A stretch of 64,000 nucleotides of DNA from Gallibacterium salpingitidis (lineage in GTDB: Bacteria > Pseudomonadota > Gammaproteobacteria > Enterobacterales > Pasteurellaceae): NCBI RefSeq assembly GCF_001678495.1, contig NZ_JTJL01000003.1, forward strand, positions 22,045-86,044. Direction: 5' to 3'. Within the stretch, counting starts at the first letter, position 1. Each line of letters opens with the position of its first letter. Below the pieces are notes generated by a model, which worked only from the letters and a program-made list of their open reading frames with translations, was not told where the DNA came from and ran no database searches. Shown one piece after another: positions 1 through 8,797 of the stretch. The position numbers were made by a program, and so were the translations under genes.

Positions 1-991
1 CACTCAAATCAGCATCTTTCAATGCAACACGAATTGGTTCCATTGATTTAGCCACAAGATCTTCAACTAAAGATTCTAATTTCGCACGAGTTAATTTGAT
101 ATTTAAGTGTTTTGGTCCAGTTGCATCTGCAGTGATGTATGGTAAGTTCACATCAGTTTGTTGCGCTGAAGAAAGTTCAATTTTCGCCTTTTCACCAGCT
201 TCTTTCAAACGTTGCATTGCTAATGGATCATTACGTAAATCAATACCTTGTTCTTTCTTGAACTCATCCACTAAGTAGTTGATAACACGATTATCGAAGT
301 CTTCACCACCTAAGTGGGTATCACCGTTAGTTGCTAATACTTCGAAAGTTTTTTCTCCATCTACTTCATCAATTTCGATAATTGAAAGGTCAAATGTACC
401 ACCACCTAAGTCATATACTGCGATAGTGTGGTTACCTTTTGATTTATCTAAACCATAAGCTAACGCTGCAGCTGTCGGTTCGTTAATGATACGTTTTACT
501 TCTAAACCAGCAATACGACCAGCATCTTTTGTTGCTTGACGTTGCGCATCGTTAAAGTATGCAGGTACAGTGATTACTGCTTCAGTAACAGTTTCACCTA
601 AAAAATCTTCTGCCGTTTTCTTCATTTTTTTCAACACTTCAGCAGAGATTTGTGGCGGAGCCATTTTTTCGCCTTTCACTTCTACCCAAGCATCACCATT
701 GTCTGCTTTCACAATATCAAATGGCATAATGCTTACATCGCGTTGTACTTCATCATCAGTAAAACGACGACCAATTAAACGTTTGATTGCAAATAAAGTA
801 TTTTTTGGATTTGTTACTGCTTGACGTTTTGCCGGTTGACCTACTAAAGTTTCACCATCTTGTGTATAAGCAATAATTGAAGGGGTTGTACGATCGCCTT
901 CTGCATTTTCAATTACACGTGGTTTATCACCATCCATCACAGCCACACAAGAGTTTGTTGTACCTAAGTCAATACCAATAATTTTTCCCAT
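1..991 (-). CDS. dnaK: Chaperone DnaK (Hsp70), 5' part; the 3' end lies outside the window
   Basis: ATP-driven Hsp70 chaperone that folds and rescues cytosolic proteins with DnaJ and GrpE. About 330 N-terminal residues are present, covering most of the nucleotide-binding domain. The protein begins [18 protein letters not shown], the phosphate-1 loop typical of the family, and the frame stays open to the window edge. The ATG at 989-991 is preceded by AGGAG (in sense orientation) at good spacing. A sigma-32-like promoter lies upstream (1122-1150). The other half of the gene and the usual dnaJ neighbour cannot be seen. Family assignment is certain. Confidence 0.97.
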   Translation of the reverse strand, partial: MGKIIGIDLGTTNSCVAVMDGDKPRVIENAEGDRTTPSIIAYTQDGETLVGQPAKRQAVTNPKNTLFAIKRLIGRRFTDDEVQRDVSIMPFDIVKADNGDAWVEVKGEKMAPPQISAEVLKKMKKTAEDFLGETVTEAVITVPAYFNDAQRQATKDAGRIAGLEVKRIINEPTAAALAYGLDKSKGNHTIAVYDLGGGTFDLSIIEIDEVDGEKTFEVLATNGDTHLGGEDFDNRVINYLVDEFKKEQGIDLRNDPLAMQRLKEAGEKAKIELSSAQQTDVNLPYITADATGPKHLNIKLTRAKLESLVEDLVAKSMEPIRVALKDADLS

Positions 992-1303
992 AATAGTTAT
1001 TCTCCTGATTTTGAATTCATTTTTGACATTCGACTAAATAAGGATCGTTTTGAGAAATACAAGGGCAATTTTAAATTTTTGCTCAATTGTTTTTCTGAAC
1101 GCCTTATCGTTCGTGCCACACTAAATTGAAGTTAAAATTGGATTTTCAAGGGGTATCTATAAAAATTTTTCATTTTTTTCTATTTAACCCAAAATCATTG
1201 AATATTCATCTTTTTACTAGCGCATATTTTTTTACTGTGTATATTTAGCAAGTATATTTTTATCCTATTTCATTAATGCTTGTTGCTAACCTGATGAGGC
1301 TTT
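992..1303. other. Intergenic region between divergent dnaK and cyuA
   Basis: This 312-bp AT-rich stretch has no credible ORF. It carries the dnaK heat-shock promoter (1122-1150) and the dnaK leader with its Shine-Dalgarno sequence. The right-hand part must hold the cyuA promoter, but I see no well-formed -35/-10 pair there. Confidence 0.6.
1122..1150 (-). promoter_or_regulatory. Sigma-32 (heat-shock) type promoter of dnaK
   Basis: Read on the minus strand, a -35 CTTGAA (1145-1150) is followed after exactly 14 nt by TTCAATTTA (1122-1130). The E. coli dnaK P1 promoter, from memory, has CTTGAT, 14 nt, then CCCCATTTA, so elements and spacing both match. The site is about 130 nt upstream of the start codon. 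Assignment is by motif only. Confidence 0.6.
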
Positions 1304-2614
1304 ATGAATTCACATTTACAACCTTTTGAGCAAACCTTAATTAATATTGTTAAACAAGATGTTGTTCCTGCACTAGGCTGTACTGAACCCATTTCTTTAG
1401 CTTTAGCTTCTGCGACCGCAGCAAAATATTTAAAACAAATGCCTGAAAAAATTATTGGCAAAGTGTCACCTAATTTAATGAAAAATGGCTTAGGTGTTGC
1501 CGTACCTGGTACTGGTATGGTCGGGTTACCAATTGCTGCTGCCATCGGTGCGATTGGCGGTAATGCAGATGCGGGTTTAGAAGTATTAAAATCCATCACT
1601 GCCGATCAAATCGCCGCAGCAAAAACAATGTTGCAACAACAACTCGTCAATGTTTCTATCAAACAAACCGATCATATTTTATATGCTGAATCGACCTTAT
1701 ATGCTGGCGATAATTGGGTGCGTGTTGTTATTCAAGATCAACATACTCACATCGTGTTAATCGAACAAAATGGCGCAATACTGTATCAAGCACCGCCCGA
1801 AACAGCTAATAATGATGAAAACTATGCAGTATTTAACCAATTAAAAGCGAAAGATATTTTTGATTTTTCGATGCAAGTTGCTCTCGATAAAATTGACTTT
1901 ATCAATCAAGCGGAAACCTTAAATGCTGCGCTTTCTCAAGAAGGATTACGCAAAGATTATGGATTGCATATTGCTCGCACATTGCAAAAACATATTGGTG
2001 ATGGTTTGTTATCCGATGACTTACTTTCCCGAATTATGATCAATACGACCGCTGCTTCTGATGCCAGAATGGGTGGTGCAACTTTACCTGCAATGAGTAA
2101 TTCAGGTTCTGGCAATCAAGGCATTACAGCAACTATGCCGGTAGTCGTGGTAGCGAATCACCTCAATGTTTCCGCTGAACAACGTACTCGTGCGTTATTT
2201 CTTTCTCATTTAATGGCAATCTTTATTCATAGCAAATTGCCAAAACTTTCCGCACTTTGCGCAGTGACTACCGCAGCAATGGGAAGTTGTGCCGGTATTT
2301 CCTATTTAATTAACAATAACTTTGAAACTGCTGCGATGGCAATTAGCAGTATGATTGGTGATATTAGTGGAATGTTGTGCGACGGTGCAGCAAATAGCTG
2401 TGCAATGAAGGTTTCTACTAGTGTGACTTCTGCCTACAAATCCGTATTAATGGCAATGAATCAAACTTGCGTTACAGGTGATGAGGGTATTGTTGAACAT
2501 ACTATCGATCGCAGTATTGATAATTTATGTGCTATCGCTTGCAAAAGTATGCAGCACACCGATTTCCAAATTATTGAAATTATGGCAAATAAACCACAAA
2601 ACCAATGTAAATAA
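1304..2614 (+). CDS. cyuA: L-cysteine desulfidase, serine dehydratase alpha-like family (UPF0597/YhaM)
   Basis: Cytosolic iron-sulfur enzyme of the CyuA/YhaM group, expected to break L-cysteine into pyruvate, ammonia and sulfide. The 436-residue protein has the family N-terminus (VPALGCTEPISLALA, residues about 21-35), a glycine-rich PGTGMVGLPIAAAIGAIGG segment, and conserved cysteines in the C-terminal half (GSCAGISY, GMLCDGAANSCAMK) suited to binding a cluster. The start has GAGG 5 nt upstream. It stands alone, transcribed away from dnaK. E. coli has a cysteine regulator and permease beside this gene; neither is seen here. The family is sure; the precise substrate rests on the E. coli orthologue. 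Confidence 0.85.
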   Translation: MNSHLQPFEQTLINIVKQDVVPALGCTEPISLALASATAAKYLKQMPEKIIGKVSPNLMKNGLGVAVPGTGMVGLPIAAAIGAIGGNADAGLEVLKSITADQIAAAKTMLQQQLVNVSIKQTDHILYAESTLYAGDNWVRVVIQDQHTHIVLIEQNGAILYQAPPETANNDENYAVFNQLKAKDIFDFSMQVALDKIDFINQAETLNAALSQEGLRKDYGLHIARTLQKHIGDGLLSDDLLSRIMINTTAASDARMGGATLPAMSNSGSGNQGITATMPVVVVANHLNVSAEQRTRALFLSHLMAIFIHSKLPKLSALCAVTTAAMGSCAGISYLINNNFETAAMAISSMIGDISGMLCDGAANSCAMKVSTSVTSAYKSVLMAMNQTCVTGDEGIVEHTIDRSIDNLCAIACKSMQHTDFQIIEIMANKPQNQCK

Positions 2615-2662
2615 GTTATACTAACTCAGAGAAATTTATTTTTAGACTAAGAGGATCACATT

Positions 2663-4042
2663 ATGCAGAAAAAACGGTTTATTCTTCCCGCTTTAATTAT
2701 CGTTCTTGGCGGTATTTGGGCAGGTTCAGCTTGGTACACTGGTACAGAAATCGAAAAAAATTATGCTTCAACTATTGAAAAAATTAACCAAAATTCAGTG
2801 GCAAAAATCGAAAATGTACAATTAGATCGACATATTTTTTCTACTGATATGCAGTATCAATTAACGATAGGTAAAGCTTCTTTCCCTATGCATACTGTTA
2901 TCTATCATGGCCCATTTCCTCTTAATCTTGTCAGCCATTTTAACTTTGTACCACAAGCTTCTTCTAGCCAAACTACACTGCAAAAAACAGCAGAAACAGA
3001 ACCGCTTTTCGCTGCATTTGCTGAAAAAACACCTTTCTTATTAGATCTTAATCTCGGTTACCAACAACAGATACAAGCAGATTTATTGATTAACTCAGGT
3101 AAAGTGCAAAATGAAGAAACAACTGCAAATTGGCAAGAAAGCCGCTATACATTAGATATGGATGGGAAAAAAGCTATTAAAGCGACTTTCAACATTCCGC
3201 ATATTGATCTCAATGTCGTCACTAAACACAATCTGCCAGTTAAATTATTAATTGAACAATTTGATCTTAATGCTGACCTACAATCTACAGATTGGAAATA
3301 TCTGCCAACAGGGAAAATTACCAGTAGTTTGAAGTTACTACAAACTACAGAAGCTAATGGCGACAAAGGTTTAACGATTGCTTACAAAGATCAAGTTGGC
3401 GAGACCAATCTTATTAAACAAGATGATTTTTATTCCATCCAATCCACTAACAAAGTCGGTGATTTTAGTTTAAATGGACAATCTCTGTTATCCCAACAAG
3501 ATTCCAAGAGTGAATTCAATCATTTACAAGGAGAGGCGATAATCCAATGGATTGAAGCATTGTTAAATGATGATAAAGCAGCAGCTTCTCAAGCAGCCAC
3601 TACATTATTTGATAATCAGCCACAATTTGTGCTTAATCCATTACATTTAGCTAATAGTGAAGGTAGAGTGGATTTAGTGACCATTATTACACCTGAAAAG
3701 AATGCGGTCACAAATTTAAACAAAGGTGATGTAGATAACTTCTTTTCACAATTCATTATTAAATTAACTTTTGATAAAGCTTTCCAAAGAACATTCACAG
3801 AAACCTTGATCAAACAACTTAATGAGTCAGCTAACCCACAACAAAGAATCAATTCGTATGAAACTCAACAAATGATTGAACGAGAATTACAATCTCAAGT
3901 TAAGCAAGGTGTGTTAGTCGAAACCGACAAATCTTATCTATTATATTTTGAGCAAAAAGATGGAGAGTTCTACCTCAATCAACAAAAAGTACCAAAAGAA
4001 GCGCTATTTTTTAGTTTATTACAATTCCTTTCCGCATTTTGA
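2663..4042 (+). CDS. YdgA-family protein (DUF945), envelope-anchored
   Basis: 459-residue protein of the YdgA/DUF945 family, whose function is poorly defined. An N-terminal hydrophobic segment (about residues 5-25, after MQKKR) looks like an uncleaved signal anchor, placing most of the chain in the periplasm. The rest is soluble, rich in beta-prone and polar stretches, with no catalytic motif I recognise. AGAGGA precedes the ATG. It lies 48 nt after cyuA and may be cotranscribed with it. Confidence 0.75.
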   Translation: MQKKRFILPALIIVLGGIWAGSAWYTGTEIEKNYASTIEKINQNSVAKIENVQLDRHIFSTDMQYQLTIGKASFPMHTVIYHGPFPLNLVSHFNFVPQASSSQTTLQKTAETEPLFAAFAEKTPFLLDLNLGYQQQIQADLLINSGKVQNEETTANWQESRYTLDMDGKKAIKATFNIPHIDLNVVTKHNLPVKLLIEQFDLNADLQSTDWKYLPTGKITSSLKLLQTTEANGDKGLTIAYKDQVGETNLIKQDDFYSIQSTNKVGDFSLNGQSLLSQQDSKSEFNHLQGEAIIQWIEALLNDDKAAASQAATTLFDNQPQFVLNPLHLANSEGRVDLVTIITPEKNAVTNLNKGDVDNFFSQFIIKLTFDKAFQRTFTETLIKQLNESANPQQRINSYETQQMIERELQSQVKQGVLVETDKSYLLYFEQKDGEFYLNQQKVPKEALFFSLLQFLSAF

Positions 4043-4088
4043 TCTAGGATAACTCCCTAGTTAATCGCAGAAGCAGAACATTGTTTCA

Positions 4089-4130
4089 ATAACGAATAAA
4101 GCGTACCATACCAGTATCTTTATTCGTTAT
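4089..4130. repeat. 13-bp perfect inverted repeat just upstream of nsrR
   Basis: ATAACGAATAAAG (4089-4101) and its exact complement (4118-4130) flank a 16-nt loop. The right arm ends 12 nt before the nsrR ATG. No T-run follows, so it does not look like a normal terminator for the upstream ydgA-like gene. It could be an RNA hairpin near the ribosome-binding site or a dimeric operator. Confidence 0.7.
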
Positions 4131-4142
4131 CGAGTAATTATT

Positions 4143-4583
4143 ATGAAACTAAGTACTTTCACCGATTACAATTTACGTGTTCTGCTCTACCTAGCCGCTC
4201 ATCAAGAAAAATTATCAACAATTCAAGAAATTGCAAAAGTCTATAATATTTCTGAAAATCATCTGATGAAGGTTATCCACCATTTGTCAAAAAATAATCT
4301 TATTCAATCGGTTCGTGGCAAAGGTGGTGGTATTCGTCTTCACCGTAAGCCAGCTGAATTAAATTTAGGGGAAATCGTTCGTCTTGCCGAAGAAAAGAGT
4401 GTCATTGTTGAGTGTTTCGGTAATAAAAACCAATGCTGTATTAATCAAAGTTGCCGTTTACCACCCATTTTACTGAAAGCTTTCGACGCCTTTTATCAAG
4501 CATTAGCACAATATACCTTGCAAGATATTCTGCTAAATCATCAAATTTTTACTCTATTGCCAATCGCAACCGAACATAAATAG
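4143..4583 (+). CDS. nsrR: Rrf2-family transcriptional regulator, NsrR type (nitric oxide sensor)
   Basis: 146-residue Rrf2 protein closely resembling E. coli NsrR, an iron-sulfur repressor of nitric-oxide stress genes. The N-terminus (MKLSTFTDYNLRVLLYLA) and the winged-helix VRGKGGGIRL match NsrR. Cys91, 98, 99 and 104 fall in the cluster-binding loop, where NsrR uses three cysteines. IscR has a different cysteine pattern and is less likely. The Shine-Dalgarno sequence is weak, and an inverted repeat lies directly upstream, so translation may be modulated. Confidence 0.82.
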   Translation: MKLSTFTDYNLRVLLYLAAHQEKLSTIQEIAKVYNISENHLMKVIHHLSKNNLIQSVRGKGGGIRLHRKPAELNLGEIVRLAEEKSVIVECFGNKNQCCINQSCRLPPILLKAFDAFYQALAQYTLQDILLNHQIFTLLPIATEHK

Positions 4584-4615
4584 CGATTTTTATCACAGAT
4601 AAACATGGCTATCTG

Positions 4616-4644
4616 TTGACAAAGCAAAACAAAATCAATAAAAT
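4616..4644 (+). promoter_or_regulatory. Sigma-70 promoter of tRNA-Asn
   Basis: TTGACA (4616-4621) and TAAAAT (4639-4644) are separated by 17 bp and followed by a GC-rich discriminator (GCAGCCCGC). This is a strong consensus promoter of the kind used for stable RNA under stringent control. The tRNA begins 28 nt after the -10. Confidence 0.8.
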
Positions 4645-4671
4645 GCAGCCCGCATTGCCCAATGGGGCTAT

Positions 4672-4747
4672 TCCTCCTTAGTTCAGTCGGTAGAACGGTG
4701 GACTGTTAATCCATATGTCGCTGGTTCAAGTCCAGCAGGAGGAGCCA
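4672..4747 (+). tRNA. tRNA-Asn (GTT)
   Basis: 76-nt gene ending in an encoded CCA (4745-4747). The acceptor arms TCCTCCT and AGGAGGA pair; the D-loop (AGTTCAGTCGGTAGA), anticodon stem and T-arm (GGTTCAAGTCC) are standard. The anticodon GTT is at 4705-4707. It has its own promoter and terminator. Confidence 0.97.
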
Positions 4748-4821
4748 AATTTTTTTCTTTTGGTACTATGTTTTATTTGTCTCCTTTTATGAAATTTAGT
4801 TTTTATACCAAAAGAATTTCG

Positions 4822-4853
4822 CCCATAGTTTTTACTATGGGCTTTCTTTTTTC
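4822..4853 (+). terminator. Intrinsic terminator after tRNA-Asn
   Basis: A 9-bp stem GCCCATAGT/ACTATGGGC with a TTTT loop (4822-4843) is followed by TTTCTTTTTT. It ends the tRNA transcript and faces the 3' end of lpxH. Confidence 0.85.
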
Positions 4854-4863
4854 GATCACATCA

Positions 4864-5589
4864 CTACTGTGGTAAGGCTAAATTCACAAAATAGCCTTGA
4901 TATTGTTCTTCTACCACAAATACAGAAAGCTCTTCTCGCCAATCTCCTAAAACAATACGTTTTTTATCTTCTAGAAAGTGAATAGCTTGACGATGTGTAT
5001 GCCCATGAATGATTTGCTCTACATTAAAATGAGCAAAAGTTTGCCTTACCGTATCAGCATTAACATCCATAATTTGTGCATTTTTCTCTTTTTTATCAGC
5101 TTGGCTTTGCTGACGAATACGTTGTGCGAGTTTAATGCGATATTTCAATGGTAAACAAAAGAACAATTTTTGCAGCCAAGGTTGATGAACTCGTTGGCGA
5201 AATTTTTGATAAGCAAGATCATCAGTACATAAAGTATCACCATGACATACCAATGTCGCTTTGCCATATAGCTCCATTTTGTGATATTCAGGTAATAACT
5301 GAACTCCTGTTTGTTCAGCAAATTTTTTCCCCAATAAAAAATCACGATTACCATGACAAAAATAGCAAGCAATGCCCTGTGTTGTTAATTGAGTTAATAA
5401 TTGTTTAATCTCTCTGATCGCTTCAGAATCTTCATCATCACCAACCCAAAAATCAAATAAATCCCCTAAGATATATAACGCTTGCGCTTGTGGTGCAATG
5501 TCAGTCATAAAATAACGAAATAAAGCGAGCAAATGTGGCGATTGCTCACTCAGATGTAAATCAGCAATAAAATAGGTAGGTTTACTCAT
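4864..5589 (-). CDS. lpxH: UDP-2,3-diacylglucosamine diphosphatase LpxH
   Basis: Hydrolyses UDP-2,3-diacylglucosamine to lipid X and UMP in lipid A synthesis at the inner-membrane surface. Calcineurin-like metallophosphoesterase motifs are all present: FIADLHL at the N-terminus, [29 protein letters not shown] and HGHTHRQ. I chose the ATG at 5589 ([13 protein letters not shown]), giving 241 residues, because it aligns with E. coli LpxH; an ATG 5 codons upstream is possible. Neither has a clear Shine-Dalgarno sequence. Confidence 0.95.
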   Translation of the reverse strand: MSKPTYFIADLHLSEQSPHLLALFRYFMTDIAPQAQALYILGDLFDFWVGDDEDSEAIREIKQLLTQLTTQGIACYFCHGNRDFLLGKKFAEQTGVQLLPEYHKMELYGKATLVCHGDTLCTDDLAYQKFRQRVHQPWLQKLFFCLPLKYRIKLAQRIRQQSQADKKEKNAQIMDVNADTVRQTFAHFNVEQIIHGHTHRQAIHFLEDKKRIVLGDWREELSVFVVEEQYQGYFVNLALPQ

Positions 5590-5713
5590 TGTTAAATCAA
5601 TCATTAATCAAGAAAGGCATACTATAAAGCATTTTCTGCTCTAACGCTTTGTTCTTTTGTACTTATTACAGCAAATTCGCTATACTTGCTGCAATTTATT
5701 TGAGGGATAAGTC

Positions 5714-6445
5714 ATGCTTAAAATTCTTCGTATTATTATTGTCGTTATTTGTTGTATTTTGATTTGTGTAATAGGCTCTATTTATTCACTGATTCGTTTT
5801 AAAAATCCTAATAATGTTGCTCTTTTTGCACATTGGTTTGCTCGTTTACATCCGCTTTTTGGTCTAAAAGTGGAATATCGTTATCCCGATGGCGCAGATA
5901 AATTTGAACGCTGCATCTATATCGGTAACCACCAAAATAACTATGATATGGTAACGATTTCTCATATGGTGATGCCGCGCACTGTCAGTGTCGGTAAAAA
6001 AAGCCTAATCTGGATTCCTTTCTTTGGTGTACTCTATTGGGCAACAGGAAATATCTTTATTGATCGCGAAAATCGGAATAAAGCGCATAATACAATGACT
6101 ACATTGGCAAAACGGATCCACAAAGATAATCTTTCTATCTGGATGTTCCCAGAAGGGACTCGTAGTCGCGGCAGAGGTTTATTACCATTTAAAACAGGCG
6201 CTTTTTATGCCGCTATCGAAGCTGGCGTTCCCGTCGTGCCTGTTGTTTGTTCTTCTACGCACAAACAAGTAAACCTCAATCGCTGGCATAATGGTAAAGT
6301 AATTTGTGAAATGTTGCCGCCAATTGATAGTAGCCAATATAGTCGCGAAACAGTGCGTGATTTTGCTAAATATTGTCACGATTTGATGGAACAACATATT
6401 GCAAAACTTGATGCTGAAATCGCTGCAGATCAGCATCAATCTTAA
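5714..6445 (+). CDS. plsC: 1-acyl-sn-glycerol-3-phosphate acyltransferase
   Basis: Inner-membrane enzyme that acylates lysophosphatidic acid to phosphatidic acid. The 243-residue protein has an N-terminal membrane segment (about residues 4-26), the catalytic HX4D box (His73-Asp78 in GNHQNNYDM) and the substrate-binding FPEGTRSRGRG motif near residue 145. GAGGGA lies upstream of the ATG. ftsP follows after 18 bp, the same pairing as plsC-ftsP (sufI) in E. coli, so the two probably form one transcript. Confidence 0.96.
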   Translation: MLKILRIIIVVICCILICVIGSIYSLIRFKNPNNVALFAHWFARLHPLFGLKVEYRYPDGADKFERCIYIGNHQNNYDMVTISHMVMPRTVSVGKKSLIWIPFFGVLYWATGNIFIDRENRNKAHNTMTTLAKRIHKDNLSIWMFPEGTRSRGRGLLPFKTGAFYAAIEAGVPVVPVVCSSTHKQVNLNRWHNGKVICEMLPPIDSSQYSRETVRDFAKYCHDLMEQHIAKLDAEIAADQHQS

Positions 6446-6463
6446 ATATTAAGGAGGAGAAAA

Positions 6464-7867
6464 ATGGGTAACTATTCTCGTCGCCAATTTATACAAGGTT
6501 CTGTCGCTATTGCAGCTTGCAGTAGCTTACCGCCTTATGCCATTGCCGAAGATAAAGTACCCCTCTGGATTCCTCCTCTCACTTCAGTTGGACGCGGTTC
6601 ACCGATTGTTTTAAATGCACATAATGTGAAAAAAGCCTTTGATGGTAAACAAAAAGTCGATGCTTGGGGTTTCAATGATTTCTATCTTGGACCGACAATT
6701 AAAATGAAGCAAAATGATTTTCTGCGTCTAACTTATCGTAACAGCCTCAGTGAAGTTATCGCCATTAATATTCAAGGTTTACAAGCAAATGGCGAAATTT
6801 CTGGCAGTATTAATCGCAATATTGCTCCGCAAACTTCATGGTCACCAATTATTCCAATCAAACAAAATGCTTCTACCTGCTGGTATCATAGCGACACGAT
6901 TGGACGTTCTGCTTACCAAAGCTATCGTGGCTTACTTGGTATGTGGATTATTGATGATGAAGAGAGTAAAAAAAGTTTAGTGCCTAATAAATATGGGGAA
7001 AATGATATTCCACTGATCTTACAAGATATTTCCCTTAATTATGAAGGACAGCAACTCTTTAATCTCGATGGCAATCAATTCTTAGGAAAACAATTATTCG
7101 TCAATGGTCAACGCAATTGTTTCGTCAATGTGCCGAGAGGTTTTATCCGTTTACGTTTACTTAATGCTTCAGTTTCCCGTCCTTATCACCTTACATTAAG
7201 TAATCAACAACCATTCTTCAAAATTGCTTCGGGTTTAGGTTTTCTCACTAAACCACAAGAAATAGATGCGCTATTACTTGCACCCGGTGAACGAGTTGAA
7301 GTGTTAGTCAATTTAACACAAGGTCAAACAGTTCAATTATTAGCGGGTAAAGATCGTACTTTAATGGATAAAATTCGTGGCATTTTGGGAATGTCCGATG
7401 ATTTGGAAAATAATTTGGTACTGGAATTACGCCCTCAAGGATTAGCTTCAGCATTTTCACAACAAAAACCAACATTACCAGATGCTAATCTAGGATTACC
7501 GCTTACACCCGTTAAAGAAAGGAATATTACTTTAAGCACCCAAGATGCAATGATTAATCAACGCCGTTTTGATCCGCGTCGTATTGATATTATGGCAAAA
7601 TTAGGCACTGTTGAACGATGGGTATTGAGCGCTGATCAAGCCACTGGTTTCCAAATTCAAGGCGCAAAATTTCTTATTGAGCAACAAAATGGCAAACGTG
7701 CAACCAAAGAACAATTAAGCTGGACTGATACCGTTTGGGTTGAAGGTGAAACCAGAATTTTAGTCAAATTCGATAATCAATCGTCCAACTCTTATCCATT
7801 TATCTTTGGTGCTTCCAATCTACTACTTGCCGATAAAGGCTGTATGGGATTATTAGTCGTGCAATGA
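6464..7867 (+). CDS. ftsP: Cell-division protein FtsP (SufI), multicopper-oxidase-like, Tat-exported
   Basis: Periplasmic protein that stabilises the divisome under stress. The 467-residue chain starts with a Tat signal (SRRQFIQG, a hydrophobic stretch, then a probable cleavage after YAIA). It has the multicopper-oxidase fold, but the copper-ligand boxes are degenerate: the first reads NIQGLQANG in place of HWHG, and YHSDT replaces the usual HSH. That is expected for FtsP, which binds no copper. A strong GGAGG lies before the ATG. Its 3' end overlaps that of cueR by 15 bp. Confidence 0.92.
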   Translation: MGNYSRRQFIQGSVAIAACSSLPPYAIAEDKVPLWIPPLTSVGRGSPIVLNAHNVKKAFDGKQKVDAWGFNDFYLGPTIKMKQNDFLRLTYRNSLSEVIAINIQGLQANGEISGSINRNIAPQTSWSPIIPIKQNASTCWYHSDTIGRSAYQSYRGLLGMWIIDDEESKKSLVPNKYGENDIPLILQDISLNYEGQQLFNLDGNQFLGKQLFVNGQRNCFVNVPRGFIRLRLLNASVSRPYHLTLSNQQPFFKIASGLGFLTKPQEIDALLLAPGERVEVLVNLTQGQTVQLLAGKDRTLMDKIRGILGMSDDLENNLVLELRPQGLASAFSQQKPTLPDANLGLPLTPVKERNITLSTQDAMINQRRFDPRRIDIMAKLGTVERWVLSADQATGFQIQGAKFLIEQQNGKRATKEQLSWTDTVWVEGETRILVKFDNQSSNSYPFIFGASNLLLADKGCMGLLVVQ

Positions 7868-8275
7868 TGTTTTATGATGACAGCAACTTTGCCCGCTTAA
7901 AGAATTAATAATCGGACAATCTTCACTATCATCACCCGGACATTGTGCTGCTAATGCCGTTAGTTTTTCCCGCATTTGTTGCAAACGCAAAATTTGCTGA
8001 TCAATTTCACTGATTTTTGCTAATGTCTGTGCTTTAACATCGGCACTGCGTCGGTGAGGATTACGATATAAAGACAATAACTGTTCACATTCTGGTAATG
8101 AAAAACCAATTTCTCGTGCTTCCCGAATTAAATTTAATGCTTCAATATGCTGCATACCATATTGTCGATAACCATTAGCGCTACGGCTCGGTGCACTAAT
8201 TAATCCTTTATCTTCATAAAAGCGAATCGCTTTCGCCGTTAAATTAGTTAATTTAGCAACTTCATTAATATACAT
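7853..8275 (-). CDS. cueR: Cu(I)-responsive MerR-family activator CueR
   Basis: Dimeric activator of copper-export genes. The 140-residue protein has the MerR winged helix (MYINEVAKLTNLTAKAIRFYEDKGLI), a dimerisation helix, and the Cu(I)-binding loop with Cys112 and Cys120 (CPGDDSEDCPI), spaced exactly as in E. coli CueR. A His/Cys-containing tail (SCCHHKTSLHD) follows. It is divergent from copZ/copA, and a MerR-type promoter with 19-bp spacer lies between them. AAGGAA precedes the start. Confidence 0.95.
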   Translation of the reverse strand: MYINEVAKLTNLTAKAIRFYEDKGLISAPSRSANGYRQYGMQHIEALNLIREAREIGFSLPECEQLLSLYRNPHRRSADVKAQTLAKISEIDQQILRLQQMREKLTALAAQCPGDDSEDCPIINSLSGQSCCHHKTSLHD

Positions 8276-8284
8276 CTTTTTTCC

Positions 8285-8315
8285 TTGACTCTAACCTTAC
8301 AGGAAGGTTTATTGT
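8285..8315 (+). promoter_or_regulatory. CueR-controlled copZ/copA promoter with 19-bp spacer
   Basis: TTGACT (-35, 8285-8290) and TATTGT (-10, 8310-8315) are 19 bp apart, the stretched spacing of MerR-family promoters. Inside the spacer lies the dyad AACCTT (8293-8298)/AAGGTT (8304-8309), resembling the CueR operator of E. coli copA. Copper-bound CueR would untwist the spacer and switch on copZ/copA. Confidence 0.85.
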
Positions 8316-8367
8316 AGCACCGTTTTTCAAACAAAGAATATTTAGTAATAAATAAGGAGAAAGAACA

Positions 8368-8751
8368 ATGATTTTACTTAAACTTGCAGATTTATCTTGC
8401 CAACATTGTGTAAAAAGTGTCACTAATGCTCTCAACTCAGTTGCTGGTGTACAACAAGTTAAAGTATCGCTTCATTACGCAAAAGTTGAAGGAGAAGCTA
8501 GCGCAGAACAATTAATCCAAGCGGTACAACAAGCTGGTTATCAAGCTGAAATTGCTACTGAACCAAGTCAAACTCTCTCACTGTCAGGACTAAACTGCCA
8601 ACATTGCATTAATAGCGTACGTAATGCGTTAGAAAATTTAACTGATGTTGTCTATGCCGATGTCGAAAAAACAGCAGCAAAAGTTTATGGTGACGCAAGC
8701 ACAGAAGCCTTAATTCAAGCTGTCGAACAAGCAGGCTTCTCAGCAAAGTAG
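8368..8751 (+). CDS. copZ: Two-domain copper chaperone CopZ, also the 5' part of the frameshifted copA
   Basis: 127-residue cytosolic protein made of two heavy-metal-associated (HMA) domains with Cu(I) ligands CQHC at residues 11-14 and 77-80. GGAG precedes the ATG. Read normally it stops at UAG (8749-8751) just after the second domain, giving a stand-alone chaperone that could carry Cu(I) to CopA or CueR. The -1 frame is open through this point and continues into the ATPase (see the recoding feature at 8742-8797), so the same reading frame probably also supplies the first 127 residues of full CopA. A simple bicistronic arrangement or a frameshift mutation are the alternatives. Confidence 0.9.
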   Translation: MILLKLADLSCQHCVKSVTNALNSVAGVQQVKVSLHYAKVEGEASAEQLIQAVQQAGYQAEIATEPSQTLSLSGLNCQHCINSVRNALENLTDVVYADVEKTAAKVYGDASTEALIQAVEQAGFSAK

Positions 8752-8797
8752 CCACTCAACGTGTTGAAGCGTTCACTACAGCAACACAACACGTTGA
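8742..8797 (+). promoter_or_regulatory. Probable programmed -1 frameshift signal joining copZ to copA
   Basis: Seen: the codons GCA AAG TAG (8743-8751), where tRNA-Lys on AAG (8746-8748) can re-pair on AAA (8745-8747). After a 7-nt spacer comes a perfect 11-bp stem, TCAACGTGTTG (8756-8766) with CAACACGTTGA (8787-8797), loop 20 nt. Loop bases ACAGC (8778-8782) could pair with GCTGT (8820-8824) as a short pseudoknot. The -1 frame is open from before the site into copA. Known: A-AAG motifs with 3' stems direct -1 shifts in some IS3-family elements, and E. coli copA frameshifts. Inferred: about 127 + 764 = 891 residues from a shift. Confidence 0.7.

Noticed and set aside
992..1303. CIRCE element at dnaK
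   Set aside because: I see no TTAGCACTC-N9-GAGTGCTAA repeat. A sigma-32-like promoter is present instead.
4757..4815. 9-bp inverted repeat CTTTTGGTA/TACCAAAAG around the tRNA-Asn 3' flank
   Set aside because: The 41-nt separation and A/T-rich arms make chance likely; the real terminator (4822-4853) is separate. No integrase or direct repeat suggests an attachment site.
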